Assembly (NCBI GenBank): GCA_966112615.1
Contig: CBHWDO010000002.1
Span: 124,001 to 188,000 of the forward strand
Direction: 5' to 3'
DNA length: 64,000 bases
DNA from: Flavitalea sp966112615
GTDB taxonomy: Bacteria > Bacteroidota > Bacteroidia > Chitinophagales > Chitinophagaceae
A model generated the notes under the pieces. That model did no database searches and had not been told where the DNA came from. It saw only the letters and a list, made by a program, of their open reading frames with translations. How positions within the stretch are numbered: the stretch's first letter is position 1; the number at the start of each line of letters is the position of its first letter. The translations under genes were made by a program, and so were the position numbers. This document shows positions 1 through 9,479 of this stretch, in pieces.

Positions 1-1
1 T

Positions 2-994
2 AAACTTAATTTACAAGAGACAATTGTACATACCGGACAGCATTATGATGATAAAATGAGTACGGTCTTTTGGGATGAATTAAATATTCCAGCGTATGCT
101 ACCAATTTAGGAGCTGGGTCCGGATTGCAGGGGGCTCAAACCGCTTTTATGATTGAAAAACTTGAATCCTATATTTCAGGTTTACAGGATTTTCCAAGAT
201 GCATGTTGCTTTATGGGGATACTAATTCAACGCTTGCTGGCTCTATTGTAGCATCTAAAATGAATATTCCAATTATTCATGTAGAAGCAGGTTTGAGGAG
301 CTTTAACAGACAAATGCCTGAAGAAATTAATAGGATAGTTACAGATCATTTGTCTTCAATATTATTTTGTTCATCAGATTCGAGTTCTCTGCGGCTTCAA
401 AAGGAGGGTATTGAAAAGGGAGTATACGTTACCGGAGATGTTATGTATGATGCAATAAAAATGTTTACCAATATTGCAGATCAGAAAGTACGGCTTGAGG
501 ATGTACATCCTTTTGAAAAAGGGAACTACTCTTTATTGACTCTTCACCGACCATCTAACACTGAAAATCCTAAAAATCTTGTTTCAATTTTAAACGCACT
601 CAAAGAAATTAATCAGAATATTTTATGGCCTGTCCATCCAAGGTTGAAATCTAAAATTGAGTCATTGGAACTTCCATCAAATATTATGATGGTTGAGCCT
701 TTATCTTACTTTCAAATGCTTAAGTCATTAAGTAATTGCAATAAAGTATTTACAGATTCAGGCGGTCTTCAAAAGGAGGCTTATTGGCTAAAGAAACCAT
801 GCATAACATTAAGAACAGAAACAGAGTGGATAGAAACCTTACACAATTCCTGGAATATTCTGACAGGTCCAGATTTTGACGCTATAGTTAATGCCGCTAA
901 TTCCTCTTTAGATTATGACTCTTGGAAGGAATTATATGGTAATGGAAATGCAGCTGACCTAATTGCCCAAATTATTAAGACCCACTATTTCTAA
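2..994 (+). CDS. UDP-sugar 2-epimerase (WecB/WbpI type), 5' end outside window
   Basis: Non-hydrolysing UDP-GlcNAc 2-epimerase family, a cytoplasmic enzyme supplying a ManNAc-type nucleotide sugar to the polysaccharide operon. An ATG lies at 56, but the frame is open to the left edge and already encodes the family motif VHTGQHYDDKMS at 26-64, so the gene starts upstream of the window and 330 residues are visible. Other family landmarks are the GDTNST segment, HVEAGLRSF, EEINR, TLHRPSNTENP and TDSGGLQKEA. Near the C-terminus it has TETEW where WecB enzymes carry TERPE; ETEW is typical of epimerases acting on 2,3-diacetamido sugars (WbpI type), so the substrate may not be plain UDP-GlcNAc. It ends 2 bp before the next gene and belongs to the AT-rich part of the operon. 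Confidence 0.88.
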   Translation, partial: KLNLQETIVHTGQHYDDKMSTVFWDELNIPAYATNLGAGSGLQGAQTAFMIEKLESYISGLQDFPRCMLLYGDTNSTLAGSIVASKMNIPIIHVEAGLRSFNRQMPEEINRIVTDHLSSILFCSSDSSSLRLQKEGIEKGVYVTGDVMYDAIKMFTNIADQKVRLEDVHPFEKGNYSLLTLHRPSNTENPKNLVSILNALKEINQNILWPVHPRLKSKIESLELPSNIMMVEPLSYFQMLKSLSNCNKVFTDSGGLQKEAYWLKKPCITLRTETEWIETLHNSWNILTGPDFDAIVNAANSSLDYDSWKELYGNGNAADLIAQIIKTHYF

Positions 995-996
995 GC

Positions 997-2349
997 ATGA
1001 ATGTTTTATTTATTGTTATGGAATTTATCCCAATTAATATTGCTGGGGTATTCCGACCGTTGCGATTTATAAATGGACTTAAAAAAAATGGGATAAATCC
1101 AATTGTAATTACTTTTTCAATAAATGATAACCTTTTAAAAGTTCAAAGTCGAATAGACAATAACTTAATGAATTTAATTGACCCTGAAATTAAAATCATA
1201 AGGATCCCTTTAGATGATGTCAGTTCGTTTACTTCATCAAAAGTTAAAAAAATTAAGAACGTTTATTTTAATACTTCTGATAACTTTTTAAAAGCCTGGC
1301 GGAAAAACTTTTTTGCTGAAATTCCTGGTATTATTAATGAATATAACCCCAAGGTTGTAATTACTACCTGCCCTCCATACAGTAGTGCAACACTAGGTGC
1401 GGAGGTATCAAAAAAGTATAATATTCCATTGATTTTGGATATGAGAGATGCCTGGTCAAAATTATCAATGGGGCCGGTAGGATCTTATTTTCATTATTGG
1501 TTTAAGAAGAAAGCTGAATATTCAGCTTTTAAGCAGGCTTCTGCCATTATTACTGTAACTCCTCAATTAAAGGATGTTTTTATTAAGACCCATCCTTCAA
1601 TTCCTAAAGAAAAATTTCACCTCATATATAACGCCTCTAATTATCCTATTCCTCAAAATAGAAACCTAAGTTTTACTCCGAAGGTTGATCATGGTGTAAT
1701 AAATATTGGCTATACTGGCTATTTTTATTACGATCCTAAATTTCGTGATTTAGTTTTCCAGCCGTGGTATAAAAAAAGAGGACACAGAATGTTACAGTAT
1801 ACACCAATTAAGGAAGATTGGTTATACCGGAGCCCATTTTATTTCTTTAAAACATTGTCAGATCTTTTTCTTTTAAACCCAGAACTTAAAAATAGAATTC
1901 GTTTTCATCATATTGGCCAAACTCCTGATTGGATACATAAAATGATTGATCAGTTTGATTTAAAAAACAATGTCGTTCTTCATGGATATCAAAGCCAGCA
2001 AAAAGTGCTTGAATTAGAAAGCCAGTTTGATTTTTTGTTGTCAACTTCGGAGAAGGTTATTGGAAATGATCACTATTGTCTTCCTTCAAAATTGTTTACA
2101 TACCTGGTATCAAATAAGCCTGTTTTGGGATTTGTTACAAAAGGAATTCAAAAGGATTTTTTAATTAAGTCTGGAATGGGGATTGTTCTTGATCCTGACC
2201 ATTCGAAGGAAAATGCTTGCTTATTAAATGAATTATTTGCAACTGGCTTTAGCAGTAACATTAATTCTGAATATCTGCAGGAATTTAGTTTTGAAAAATC
2301 CACCTCAAAACTAATTGATATTGTAGAAAAAACTGCTAAATCAAATTAA
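997..2349 (+). CDS. Glycosyltransferase, GT4-like
   Basis: 450-residue protein with the two-Rossmann GT-B layout of family 4 glycosyltransferases. The N-terminal acceptor half has an FIPINIAGVFRPLRF segment, matching the PPxxxxGxxR-like loop of these enzymes, and a LDMRDAW motif near residue 150. The C-terminal half has the usual tail PSKLFTYLVSNKPVLGF around residue 370, where the donor nucleotide is held. It resembles the product of 4664-5938 in layout (FPPSNLAAVHRSRLF, IDYIDPW), suggesting two related transferases in one pathway. It lies 2 bp after the epimerase and 4 bp before the next start, so it is operonic. Acceptor and donor sugars cannot be told from sequence. Confidence 0.82.
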   Translation: MNVLFIVMEFIPINIAGVFRPLRFINGLKKNGINPIVITFSINDNLLKVQSRIDNNLMNLIDPEIKIIRIPLDDVSSFTSSKVKKIKNVYFNTSDNFLKAWRKNFFAEIPGIINEYNPKVVITTCPPYSSATLGAEVSKKYNIPLILDMRDAWSKLSMGPVGSYFHYWFKKKAEYSAFKQASAIITVTPQLKDVFIKTHPSIPKEKFHLIYNASNYPIPQNRNLSFTPKVDHGVINIGYTGYFYYDPKFRDLVFQPWYKKRGHRMLQYTPIKEDWLYRSPFYFFKTLSDLFLLNPELKNRIRFHHIGQTPDWIHKMIDQFDLKNNVVLHGYQSQQKVLELESQFDFLLSTSEKVIGNDHYCLPSKLFTYLVSNKPVLGFVTKGIQKDFLIKSGMGIVLDPDHSKENACLLNELFATGFSSNINSEYLQEFSFEKSTSKLIDIVEKTAKSN

Positions 2350-2353
2350 AGTG

Positions 2354-3448
2354 ATGAAAGTTTCAATTGTATATGGCACCAGGCCTGAGTTATTAAAGCT
2401 AATACCTCTTATTAAAGTATTTAAAGAGGATCAAGAATTTGATCTTACTATCATAAACACTGGCCAGCACCAGGCAATGTTATCCGACATTGAAAATAAA
2501 TTTGATATTGTTCCTGATTTTAGGTTGGATTCCATGAAGCCATCTCAATCCTTAACAAAATTGCATATCCGAATATGTGAACTTGTGGAGCCGGTTTTAT
2601 TGAATATTAAACCTGATCTGGTGCTAGTCCAGGGAGATACTGCAACAGTTGCCGCAGTTGGATTAGTATCCTTTTTCAACAAAATTTCTGTGGGTCATAT
2701 TGAGGCCGGTTTGAGAAGTTTTAATCTGGAAGAACCCTTTCCGGAAGAATTCAATAGAAGGTCGCTCTCAATTTTCGCTAAATATAATTTCGCACCTACC
2801 CATCAATCTGCCGAGAATTTGAGGCAAGAAAAGGTAGATCCATCTTCAATTTTTGTAACTGGAAATACAATTGTTGATATGGTTAGGATTATGAAAGAAT
2901 CTTCCCCTAATCAAATTGACGATGTTAAAAAGAAAATACTGGTTACATCGCATCGAAGAGAAAATCATGGAGAAGGGATCCAAAATATATGTGGTGCCAT
3001 TAAAAAAGTTTCTCACCAATTTCCGGATTTGCAGTTTGTTTGGCCTTTACATCCTAATCCAAATGTTAAAGACATAGTGGAAAAGGAATTGGCACATTTG
3101 CCAAATGTTAAGCTTACTGAACCTTTAGATTATTTTGATTTAGTAAATGAACTTCAAACCTCATATTTGATTTGGACAGATTCTGGGGGAATTCAGGAAG
3201 AATGTCCTTCGTTTTCAAAACCGTGTTTGATTTTAAGAAATGTAACGGAAAGGCCGGAAGTTGTTGAATCCGGATTTGGTAAGCTTGTTGGGACTGATTT
3301 GAATTTGATTGTAAATGAAACCCTTGAGTTACTCGACAATGAAAATATTTACAAAAAAAGAATATCAGGAATAAATCCATTTGGGGATGGCTTCGCCGCT
3401 AATTATATAAAAGATATTATCAAGAAAGAAAGGAGGATGTCTTTATGA
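2354..3448 (+). CDS. wecB: UDP-N-acetylglucosamine 2-epimerase (non-hydrolysing)
   Basis: 364-residue complete epimerase converting UDP-GlcNAc to UDP-ManNAc. It opens with KVSIVYGTRPELLKLIPL, the family N-terminus, followed by NTGQHQAMLSDIE, VQGDTATVAA, GHIEAGLRSF, PEEFNRR, TSHRRENHGEG, TDSGGIQEE and VTERPEVVESG near the end. The TERPE motif is that of classical WecB, unlike the ETEW variant in the epimerase at the left edge. A GTG at 2351 directly precedes the ATG at 2354; the ATG is preferred because the conserved KVSIVYGTRPE begins right after it. The 3' end overlaps the next gene by 4 bp (ATGA). Two epimerases of different subtype in one operon suggest two different 2-epimerised sugars. 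Confidence 0.92.
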   Translation: MKVSIVYGTRPELLKLIPLIKVFKEDQEFDLTIINTGQHQAMLSDIENKFDIVPDFRLDSMKPSQSLTKLHIRICELVEPVLLNIKPDLVLVQGDTATVAAVGLVSFFNKISVGHIEAGLRSFNLEEPFPEEFNRRSLSIFAKYNFAPTHQSAENLRQEKVDPSSIFVTGNTIVDMVRIMKESSPNQIDDVKKKILVTSHRRENHGEGIQNICGAIKKVSHQFPDLQFVWPLHPNPNVKDIVEKELAHLPNVKLTEPLDYFDLVNELQTSYLIWTDSGGIQEECPSFSKPCLILRNVTERPEVVESGFGKLVGTDLNLIVNETLELLDNENIYKKRISGINPFGDGFAANYIKDIIKKERRMSL

Positions 3449-4671
3449 GAATTCTTATAATAAGTAAGAATGAAATCTGTTACAATCCAAGATTATTAAA
3501 AGCTGCGGATTACCTCTCTGAAAAAGGTTGTGACATTGAAATATTTAATCCAATAGTGGGGATTGCAACAAAAAAAATTTATGATGAATCTATTCAGGGA
3601 AAAAATTGGAAGATTTTAGAAAATGACATAAGCAAGAGAAGTTTTTTTAGCAAATCCAAATGGCTGGTCGTTAGTGTCCTGCATAGTGCTTTATCTAAAT
3701 TGCAAACCAAGTTCAAGGGGAGGATAGCGTTCGATGCATTTTTAAATAAAGGCCTTCTCTTCAATGGTATCAATTCAAAAAGAAAATACGATTGGATAAT
3801 TATTAATCTTGTTGATAATCTTCCTTTTGCTGCAAAATTAAAAACCACCACAGGTGCTAAACTTATATATGACAGTCAGGAATATTTTGTAGGTCAATAT
3901 CAAAAGTATGCTAAGTCAGAACTGGATTGGGTTATTACTGCAGAAAAGAATTTTATACATGAGGCTGACATAGTAATCTCCACTACTGCTGTAATGGGAG
4001 ATCGTCTTAAAAAGGATTACAATCTTAAGGCCCCAGTTGTAAGGGTAAGAAATGTTCCTTCCAGACATATGCTTAAACATGAAACTTTAATCAATTCTGA
4101 GTTGCCAACCAAAGATTTAAAGCTTATCTGGCATGGTATGGGTATCTACTTTAACAATACAAGGGGAGTGCATATTTTAGTTCAGGCTTTATCAAAGGTA
4201 AAATCCAATGTCCACCTGACTCTGCAGGGAACCTTGAATACAGTACAACAGAATATATTAAAGGAGTATATCAAGCAATATAATTTACAAGATAAAATTT
4301 CAGTTAGACCACCAGCTGATCCTTATAAAATTGTTGAATCTTTAAAAGGATTTGATATAGGTTTAATAGGCGAACTTCCAGAGGAGGATAATCAGAAACT
4401 GACATCTTCTAATAAACTTTTTGATTACATAAATGCTGGCCTGGCAGTTATTGCATCTGATTTGCCTGGTCTTCGTGAGACGGTTTCTGATTTTAATGTA
4501 GGGCAATTATATACCTCAGGGAATATTGATGAATTGGCAAAGGCTATTGACTTGTTAGCCAACAATAGAGAATTGCTTAAGAGCTACCAGGAAAATAGCA
4601 AATCAGTTTCTGCAAGGGAGCTTTTTTGGGAGAATGATTTTGTAAATGTTTGGAATATTATCAATGCTTAA
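3445..4671 (+). CDS. Glycosyltransferase, GT4-like
   Basis: 408-residue GT-B glycosyltransferase. The N-terminus MRILIISKNEICYNPRLLK matches family-4 enzymes with an NPR acceptor loop. Mid-protein YDSQEYF (about residue 145) is the DxxEx motif of this subgroup. The C-terminal half shows the donor-binding module: LIWHGMGIYFNNTRG, a KLFDYINAGLAVIASDLPG segment near residue 330 with the conserved small/Gly residues, and a short helical tail. It overlaps the upstream epimerase by 4 bp and the downstream transferase by about 8 bp, consistent with translational coupling. The sugar transferred is unknown. Confidence 0.82.
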   Translation: MRILIISKNEICYNPRLLKAADYLSEKGCDIEIFNPIVGIATKKIYDESIQGKNWKILENDISKRSFFSKSKWLVVSVLHSALSKLQTKFKGRIAFDAFLNKGLLFNGINSKRKYDWIIINLVDNLPFAAKLKTTTGAKLIYDSQEYFVGQYQKYAKSELDWVITAEKNFIHEADIVISTTAVMGDRLKKDYNLKAPVVRVRNVPSRHMLKHETLINSELPTKDLKLIWHGMGIYFNNTRGVHILVQALSKVKSNVHLTLQGTLNTVQQNILKEYIKQYNLQDKISVRPPADPYKIVESLKGFDIGLIGELPEEDNQKLTSSNKLFDYINAGLAVIASDLPGLRETVSDFNVGQLYTSGNIDELAKAIDLLANNRELLKSYQENSKSVSARELFWENDFVNVWNIINA

Positions 4672-5938
4672 GAAAATTATTATTATAACCCCGCATTTCC
4701 CTCCTTCAAATCTTGCAGCTGTTCACAGAAGCAGGTTGTTTGCAAAATATCTTCCGGAGTTTGGGTGGGAGCCTATTATACTTACTGTTCATGAAAAATT
4801 TTATGAAGAGAAACTTGATTTAAATCTTGAAAAATTACTTCCCAGTAATCTGCGAATTGAAAAGGTAAATGCAATAAAGACAACAAAGCCAAGAATAATT
4901 GGTGATATAGGTATTAGGGGTTTCTTTAGCTTGTACAAAAGAGCAAAACAAATTATTCAAAAGGAGAACATTGATTTTTTATATATTCCTATTCCTTCCT
5001 TTTATGCGGCCTTATTAGGTAGGATGTTGAATAAAGTTACCGGTATAAAATATGGGATTGATTATATCGATCCATGGGTTCATGAATTTCATGGTTCAGA
5101 TAAAGTATTTTCCAGAGCATGGTTAAGTACAAAAATCGCTGGCATTCTTGAACCAATTGCTATAAAAAAAACAAGTCTCATTACTGGTGTTGCTGAAGGC
5201 TATTACAAAGGTGTTGTTGAGAGAAACCCTATGCTTAAACATTTTAGTGTTTTTGGAGCAATGCCGTATGGTGGTGATGAAGATGATCATAGGAGAGTGA
5301 AAGATCTTGGTCTTAAACCATACCTTTTCGAGAAGAAAACCGGCAAAATTCAATTGGTGTATGCAGGTGCAATGCTTCCAAAAGCGTATGCTCCATTACA
5401 TGAAATATTCAAAGAAATAAGTTTAAATAGACAACTTTTTGAAAATATTGAATTCCATTTTATCGGAACAGGAAAATCTCCAAATGATCCGCAAGGATTT
5501 AATATAAAACCAATAGCTGAGCAGTATGGATTATGGAATCAAATAATTTTTGAATACCCTGCCAGAATACCCTACCTGGATGTTTTAATTCATTTGGAAG
5601 CTGTTAATGGAGTATTTATACTTGGTAGTACTGAGCCGCACTATACGCCGTCAAAAGTTTATCAGGGAGTACTTTCATCAAAACCTATCCTTGCCGTATT
5701 ACATCAGGAAAGTACTGCTGCAGAGGTAGTGATTAAATCTAAAAGTGGAGTCGTTTTGAAATTTCAGGGAGAGGATTTAACCTCGATTCAACAAAATTGG
5801 ATTAAAACTTTTGCTTCTTACCTGAAATTTATAGATGATTTCGATCCTGCAAGTGTTGATAAAGTGCTTTTTTCTAAATATTCTGCCAAACAAGTAACTC
5901 GGGAGTTGGCAGAGCTGTTAAATAAAGTAACATCGTAG
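4664..5938 (+). CDS. Glycosyltransferase, GT4-like
   Basis: 424 residues from the ATG at 4664. An in-frame ATG at 4646 would add six residues inside the upstream gene, but MLKKIIIITPHFPPSN is the natural family N-terminus. Features are the PHFPPSNLAAVHRSRL acceptor loop, YGIDYIDPW near residue 130, and a C-terminal donor half with YTPSKVYQGVLSSKP around residue 335. The overall layout parallels the transferase at 997-2349, so the two are probably related by an old duplication. One base separates its stop from the next start. Donor and acceptor are unknown; a role in building the repeat unit of the locus polysaccharide is inferred from context. Confidence 0.8.
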   Translation: MLKKIIIITPHFPPSNLAAVHRSRLFAKYLPEFGWEPIILTVHEKFYEEKLDLNLEKLLPSNLRIEKVNAIKTTKPRIIGDIGIRGFFSLYKRAKQIIQKENIDFLYIPIPSFYAALLGRMLNKVTGIKYGIDYIDPWVHEFHGSDKVFSRAWLSTKIAGILEPIAIKKTSLITGVAEGYYKGVVERNPMLKHFSVFGAMPYGGDEDDHRRVKDLGLKPYLFEKKTGKIQLVYAGAMLPKAYAPLHEIFKEISLNRQLFENIEFHFIGTGKSPNDPQGFNIKPIAEQYGLWNQIIFEYPARIPYLDVLIHLEAVNGVFILGSTEPHYTPSKVYQGVLSSKPILAVLHQESTAAEVVIKSKSGVVLKFQGEDLTSIQQNWIKTFASYLKFIDDFDPASVDKVLFSKYSAKQVTRELAELLNKVTS

Positions 5939-5939
5939 A

Positions 5940-8327
5940 ATGAAGTTTAGCTTGCAAGTCATTATTGCACTTTTATTTTTTGTTGTCAAGGTAAATGGAA
6001 ACATTATTCCAGCACTTAATTGGATTGAAAGAAGTGATTGGATTAATGTAAAAACTGACAAAAGGGTGAATGCTTTAGGCAATGGATTATCTGATGATAC
6101 AAAAGCATTGCAGACTGCTATAGACCTTCTTGATATATCAAATCCAGATATAAGGAAAAGAAAGTCCACTGTTTATTTGCCTGAAGGAAAATATCTAATA
6201 AGCAGTACCCTTGAAATGAAACTAAAGAGAGGGGTAGCTATTATAGGATCAGGCAAGAATACCACCATAATTTGGACAGGTGCTCAAGGAGGCACAATGT
6301 TTCAAAGCAATGGGAACAACAGATGTAGATTTATTGGAATTAACTGGGACGGTGGATCAAAGGCAAAATATGCAGTACTTCATAGTAATAAGGATATTTC
6401 AGCCTTTGAAACAAGAATAAGGCATCAATATGAAACATTCCGGAATCTTGAATATGGAATTGCTGGAATGCTTGCTGAAAAATCGACTGCCGGAAGAGGA
6501 CTTGCAACTGCGGAAACAATAATTCAAAACTGCCATTTTGAAATGGTCAGCTTTCCAATCGCTATAGCTGATTTCAATTTTTATAATTGGGTAATTGATC
6601 AATGTTCTTTTAAAAAGTCAAAAGTTGCAATTTATACTCCATATGGAACATGTTTTGTAAGAAACAGCAGGATTGAAGAAAGTTCCGATGCTGATTTTGT
6701 TCTTGGTGCATATCCAAACGGATATACAATTAGAAGGGTTGAATCGATAAATTCCAATAGGTTTATAAGGCATCGGGCTGCATTTTATTTGCCATGCCCC
6801 CTGGTATTAGAAAGCTGCGTAGTTAAAAATTGGAAAGCTTTTGATGCAATTCATTTGTTGACAAGAGGGCCATCCATGATTATAGATTGTTCATTTATAA
6901 AAGAGGGTGCTAAAAGTCCTGTTCAGGTCTTGTCAGATATAAAAAATGGGTTTAAAATATCAAATCCTAATGGTAAGATTCACCGAATGTTGATTTCGGG
7001 AAATACAATTAATGGAAAGGAACAAAAATTCATTAACTTATTTGGTAGGGAAAAGGATGTAGATATTTTATCAATTCCTAAATCGTTTTCGGTTTCTAAA
7101 GACATTGACCTGGAAGATTTGGATCAAGCATATTCATTTAAGTTTTCATCACATCCAGCTTCTAAAGTAGTTGATGTATTAAAAGCAATTCCTTCTAGTA
7201 TAAATCCCGAAAAGGAGGATGTTAGTAGGATTCTGCAACAATTAATTGATAAGTATTCTAGAAATAAGGAAGAGGTTATATTGTATTTTCCGGTTGGAAA
7301 ATATAATGTGCAGCAAACTTTGAAAATTAATGCCACCAATATTGTAATACAGGGAAGTGGTTTTGAATCTTCTTTAGAGTGGGTAGGTTCTGTTGACCTT
7401 CCAATGATAAGTGTTGAAAGTTCCAGATATTTTAAAATGGAGCAAATTAAATTGTCAAATAAGGAAATTCCTCAGAACTATTTAATAACCTTTAGAAATC
7501 CCTTTAATAGCAAAAGTTTTCTTTTGTTCGATGGGGTTTATCATAACCATAATGTCGCAAAGAAGAACCTTCTTTTGCAGGACGTATTGTTTAGTGGATT
7601 CAGTAGCAATTCGTTTGTTTATATGAATCATGCCGAGTTTTCATTTCATTCTCAGAATTCCTCAAGCGCTACCATAGTGATTGATAAGTTTTTTAATTAC
7701 TATCAAACTGCAATTAGGATTTCCGGCCCTGCAACAAATAACTTTAATGGTATAAATTTTCTTTCTTCAGTTATTGTTGCCGGTTCCTCAAGTGCCGATA
7801 TTGTAGTGGAAGATAATAACAGTTTGGTGATGACTGATTTGTATCATGAATCTGGAAAGAATCATCTTTTTTTGTCAGGGCGCGGAAGAGGAAGTGGGCG
7901 AATTTCCATTCAAGGTGTCAAGCATGACTTTATTAATAAAAGCCAATCTGATACTTTGCTCTACAGCAATAATTATAAGGGAGCATTATTCTATGGCCCT
8001 CAAAATTTCTTTAATAATGTAGATCGTCAGAAAATTATAATTCGGGGTAAAGATTTAAAAGCATATTTCGTTGGAGTGAACATTAATGATACTTTGCCCA
8101 ACAAGACTGAAGAAGTAAAATTTTTGATGAGTATTATACATGACAGAAAAGTTCAAGGTGATAAAATTATTGAAAATTCTCCTTTATCCTCTTTTGTAAT
8201 AAGTGATATTTCTAACTCTCTTTTGGACATAAGGTTATCTGGATTAATTGATTATTGGATCAAAACAGGTGAAAATGAAAATAATAGTTCTAGAATAAAC
8301 TCTTTAGAAAGAATTGTTTCCCAATAG
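5940..8327 (+). CDS. Secreted right-handed beta-helix protein with two pectate-lyase-3-like modules
   Basis: 795 residues with an N-terminal signal peptide (about 20 residues, LQVIIALLFFVVKVNG). Two similar beta-helix modules are visible. The first, about residues 30-330, starts with SDDTKALQTAIDLL and YLPEGKYLI followed by IIGSGKNTTIIWTG. The second, about 425-690, starts with ILQQLIDKYS and YFPVGKYNV followed by IQGSGFESSLEWVG. This is the fold of polysaccharide lyases, GH28 enzymes, epimerases and phage tailspikes. I cannot identify catalytic residues, so lyase activity is not established. Being inside a glycosyltransferase operon, it probably trims, modifies or binds the exported polymer. 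Confidence 0.72.
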   Translation: MKFSLQVIIALLFFVVKVNGNIIPALNWIERSDWINVKTDKRVNALGNGLSDDTKALQTAIDLLDISNPDIRKRKSTVYLPEGKYLISSTLEMKLKRGVAIIGSGKNTTIIWTGAQGGTMFQSNGNNRCRFIGINWDGGSKAKYAVLHSNKDISAFETRIRHQYETFRNLEYGIAGMLAEKSTAGRGLATAETIIQNCHFEMVSFPIAIADFNFYNWVIDQCSFKKSKVAIYTPYGTCFVRNSRIEESSDADFVLGAYPNGYTIRRVESINSNRFIRHRAAFYLPCPLVLESCVVKNWKAFDAIHLLTRGPSMIIDCSFIKEGAKSPVQVLSDIKNGFKISNPNGKIHRMLISGNTINGKEQKFINLFGREKDVDILSIPKSFSVSKDIDLEDLDQAYSFKFSSHPASKVVDVLKAIPSSINPEKEDVSRILQQLIDKYSRNKEEVILYFPVGKYNVQQTLKINATNIVIQGSGFESSLEWVGSVDLPMISVESSRYFKMEQIKLSNKEIPQNYLITFRNPFNSKSFLLFDGVYHNHNVAKKNLLLQDVLFSGFSSNSFVYMNHAEFSFHSQNSSSATIVIDKFFNYYQTAIRISGPATNNFNGINFLSSVIVAGSSSADIVVEDNNSLVMTDLYHESGKNHLFLSGRGRGSGRISIQGVKHDFINKSQSDTLLYSNNYKGALFYGPQNFFNNVDRQKIIIRGKDLKAYFVGVNINDTLPNKTEEVKFLMSIIHDRKVQGDKIIENSPLSSFVISDISNSLLDIRLSGLIDYWIKTGENENNSSRINSLERIVSQ

Positions 8328-8330
8328 GGT

Positions 8331-9476
8331 ATGAAAAAATTAGCTGTAGTTTTAAGCCATCCTGTACAATATTATTCACCCATTTTTGAATTATTAAATT
8401 CAAGAAAAGTTGTTAAGGTTAAAGTATTTTATACTCATGAGCCAAAGTCTTTTGAATATGATAAAGGTTTTGGTCAAAATGTTGAATGGGACGTGCCTTT
8501 ATTAAAAGGGTATGATTATGAATTTGTTTCAAATAATGGTAATTATAAACGAGGATTTTTTGATGTTAAAAATCCATCTTTATTGTCATCTATAAATAGT
8601 TGGAATCCTGATGCTATTTTGGTTTTTGGATGGAATTATTATAGCCATTTAAAAGCTATGAAGTTCTTTCATGGAAAAATTCCGGTTTTGTTTAGAGGTG
8701 ATTCAACTTTATTAGATGAAAGTAAAGGGCTAAAAAAATATCTTCGCCGATGGTTTCTAACGTATGTCTATTCTAAAGTAGATAAGGCTTTGTATGTTGG
8801 GGAAGCTAACAAAAAGTATTTTGAAATTCATGGATTAAATTCAAGCAAGCTAGTATTCGCTCCCCATGCAATAGATAATAATAGATTTGGAGCTTTTCTC
8901 GGGAGTGAGAAGTTAACTTTGATTAGAGATAAGTTTAATATTCCTCACTCAAGTATTGTTGTTCTATTTGTTGGGAAGTTTCAGTCAAAGAAAAACCCTG
9001 AGCTGCTAATAAATGCCTTTTCTCAATTAGAATCACAGAATGCTCATTTGATTTTGGTTGGGAATGGTGAACAGGATATGAAGTTGAAGAAAACAGCTGA
9101 GAAAAATCCTAATATTCATTTTGCGGGATTTCTAAACCAAAGTGAATTGCCTTTGTATTATGCTGCGAGTGATATATTCTGTCTTCCTTCAAAGGGTCCT
9201 GGTGAAACGTGGGGGTTAGCAATTAATGAAGCAATGGCTGCGGGGAATGCTATTATAGCAAGTAATAAATGCGGCTGTGTTTATAATTTGGTCGAAAACA
9301 ACCAAAATGGATTTATTTTTGACTCGGATAATCTACATGATCTTAAAGTGAAATTAGAAAGACTTATTAGCAACAGGGATGTAATTAATAAGTTTAGTCT
9401 AAAATCATTGGAAAAAATAAAAAGTTATTCCTTTGAGAATATTGTTGTTGCAATAGAGAATATTTTAACTAAGTAA
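8331..9476 (+). CDS. Glycosyltransferase family 4
   Basis: 381-residue GT4 enzyme. The N-terminus LAVVLSHPVQYYSPIFELL is the acceptor loop of a widespread subgroup. The C-terminal donor module (Pfam Glycos_transf_1) is easy to read: VLFVGKFQSKKNPELLINAF near residue 210, LILVGNGEQ, IHFAGFLNQSELPLYYAASD, and the E-x7-E-like segment LPSKGPGETWGLAINEAMA around residue 295, where the conserved glutamates contact the nucleotide sugar. It starts 4 bp after the beta-helix gene and ends 3 bp before the polymerase. Specificity is unknown. Confidence 0.88.
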   Translation: MKKLAVVLSHPVQYYSPIFELLNSRKVVKVKVFYTHEPKSFEYDKGFGQNVEWDVPLLKGYDYEFVSNNGNYKRGFFDVKNPSLLSSINSWNPDAILVFGWNYYSHLKAMKFFHGKIPVLFRGDSTLLDESKGLKKYLRRWFLTYVYSKVDKALYVGEANKKYFEIHGLNSSKLVFAPHAIDNNRFGAFLGSEKLTLIRDKFNIPHSSIVVLFVGKFQSKKNPELLINAFSQLESQNAHLILVGNGEQDMKLKKTAEKNPNIHFAGFLNQSELPLYYAASDIFCLPSKGPGETWGLAINEAMAAGNAIIASNKCGCVYNLVENNQNGFIFDSDNLHDLKVKLERLISNRDVINKFSLKSLEKIKSYSFENIVVAIENILTK

Positions 9477-9479
9477 ATT

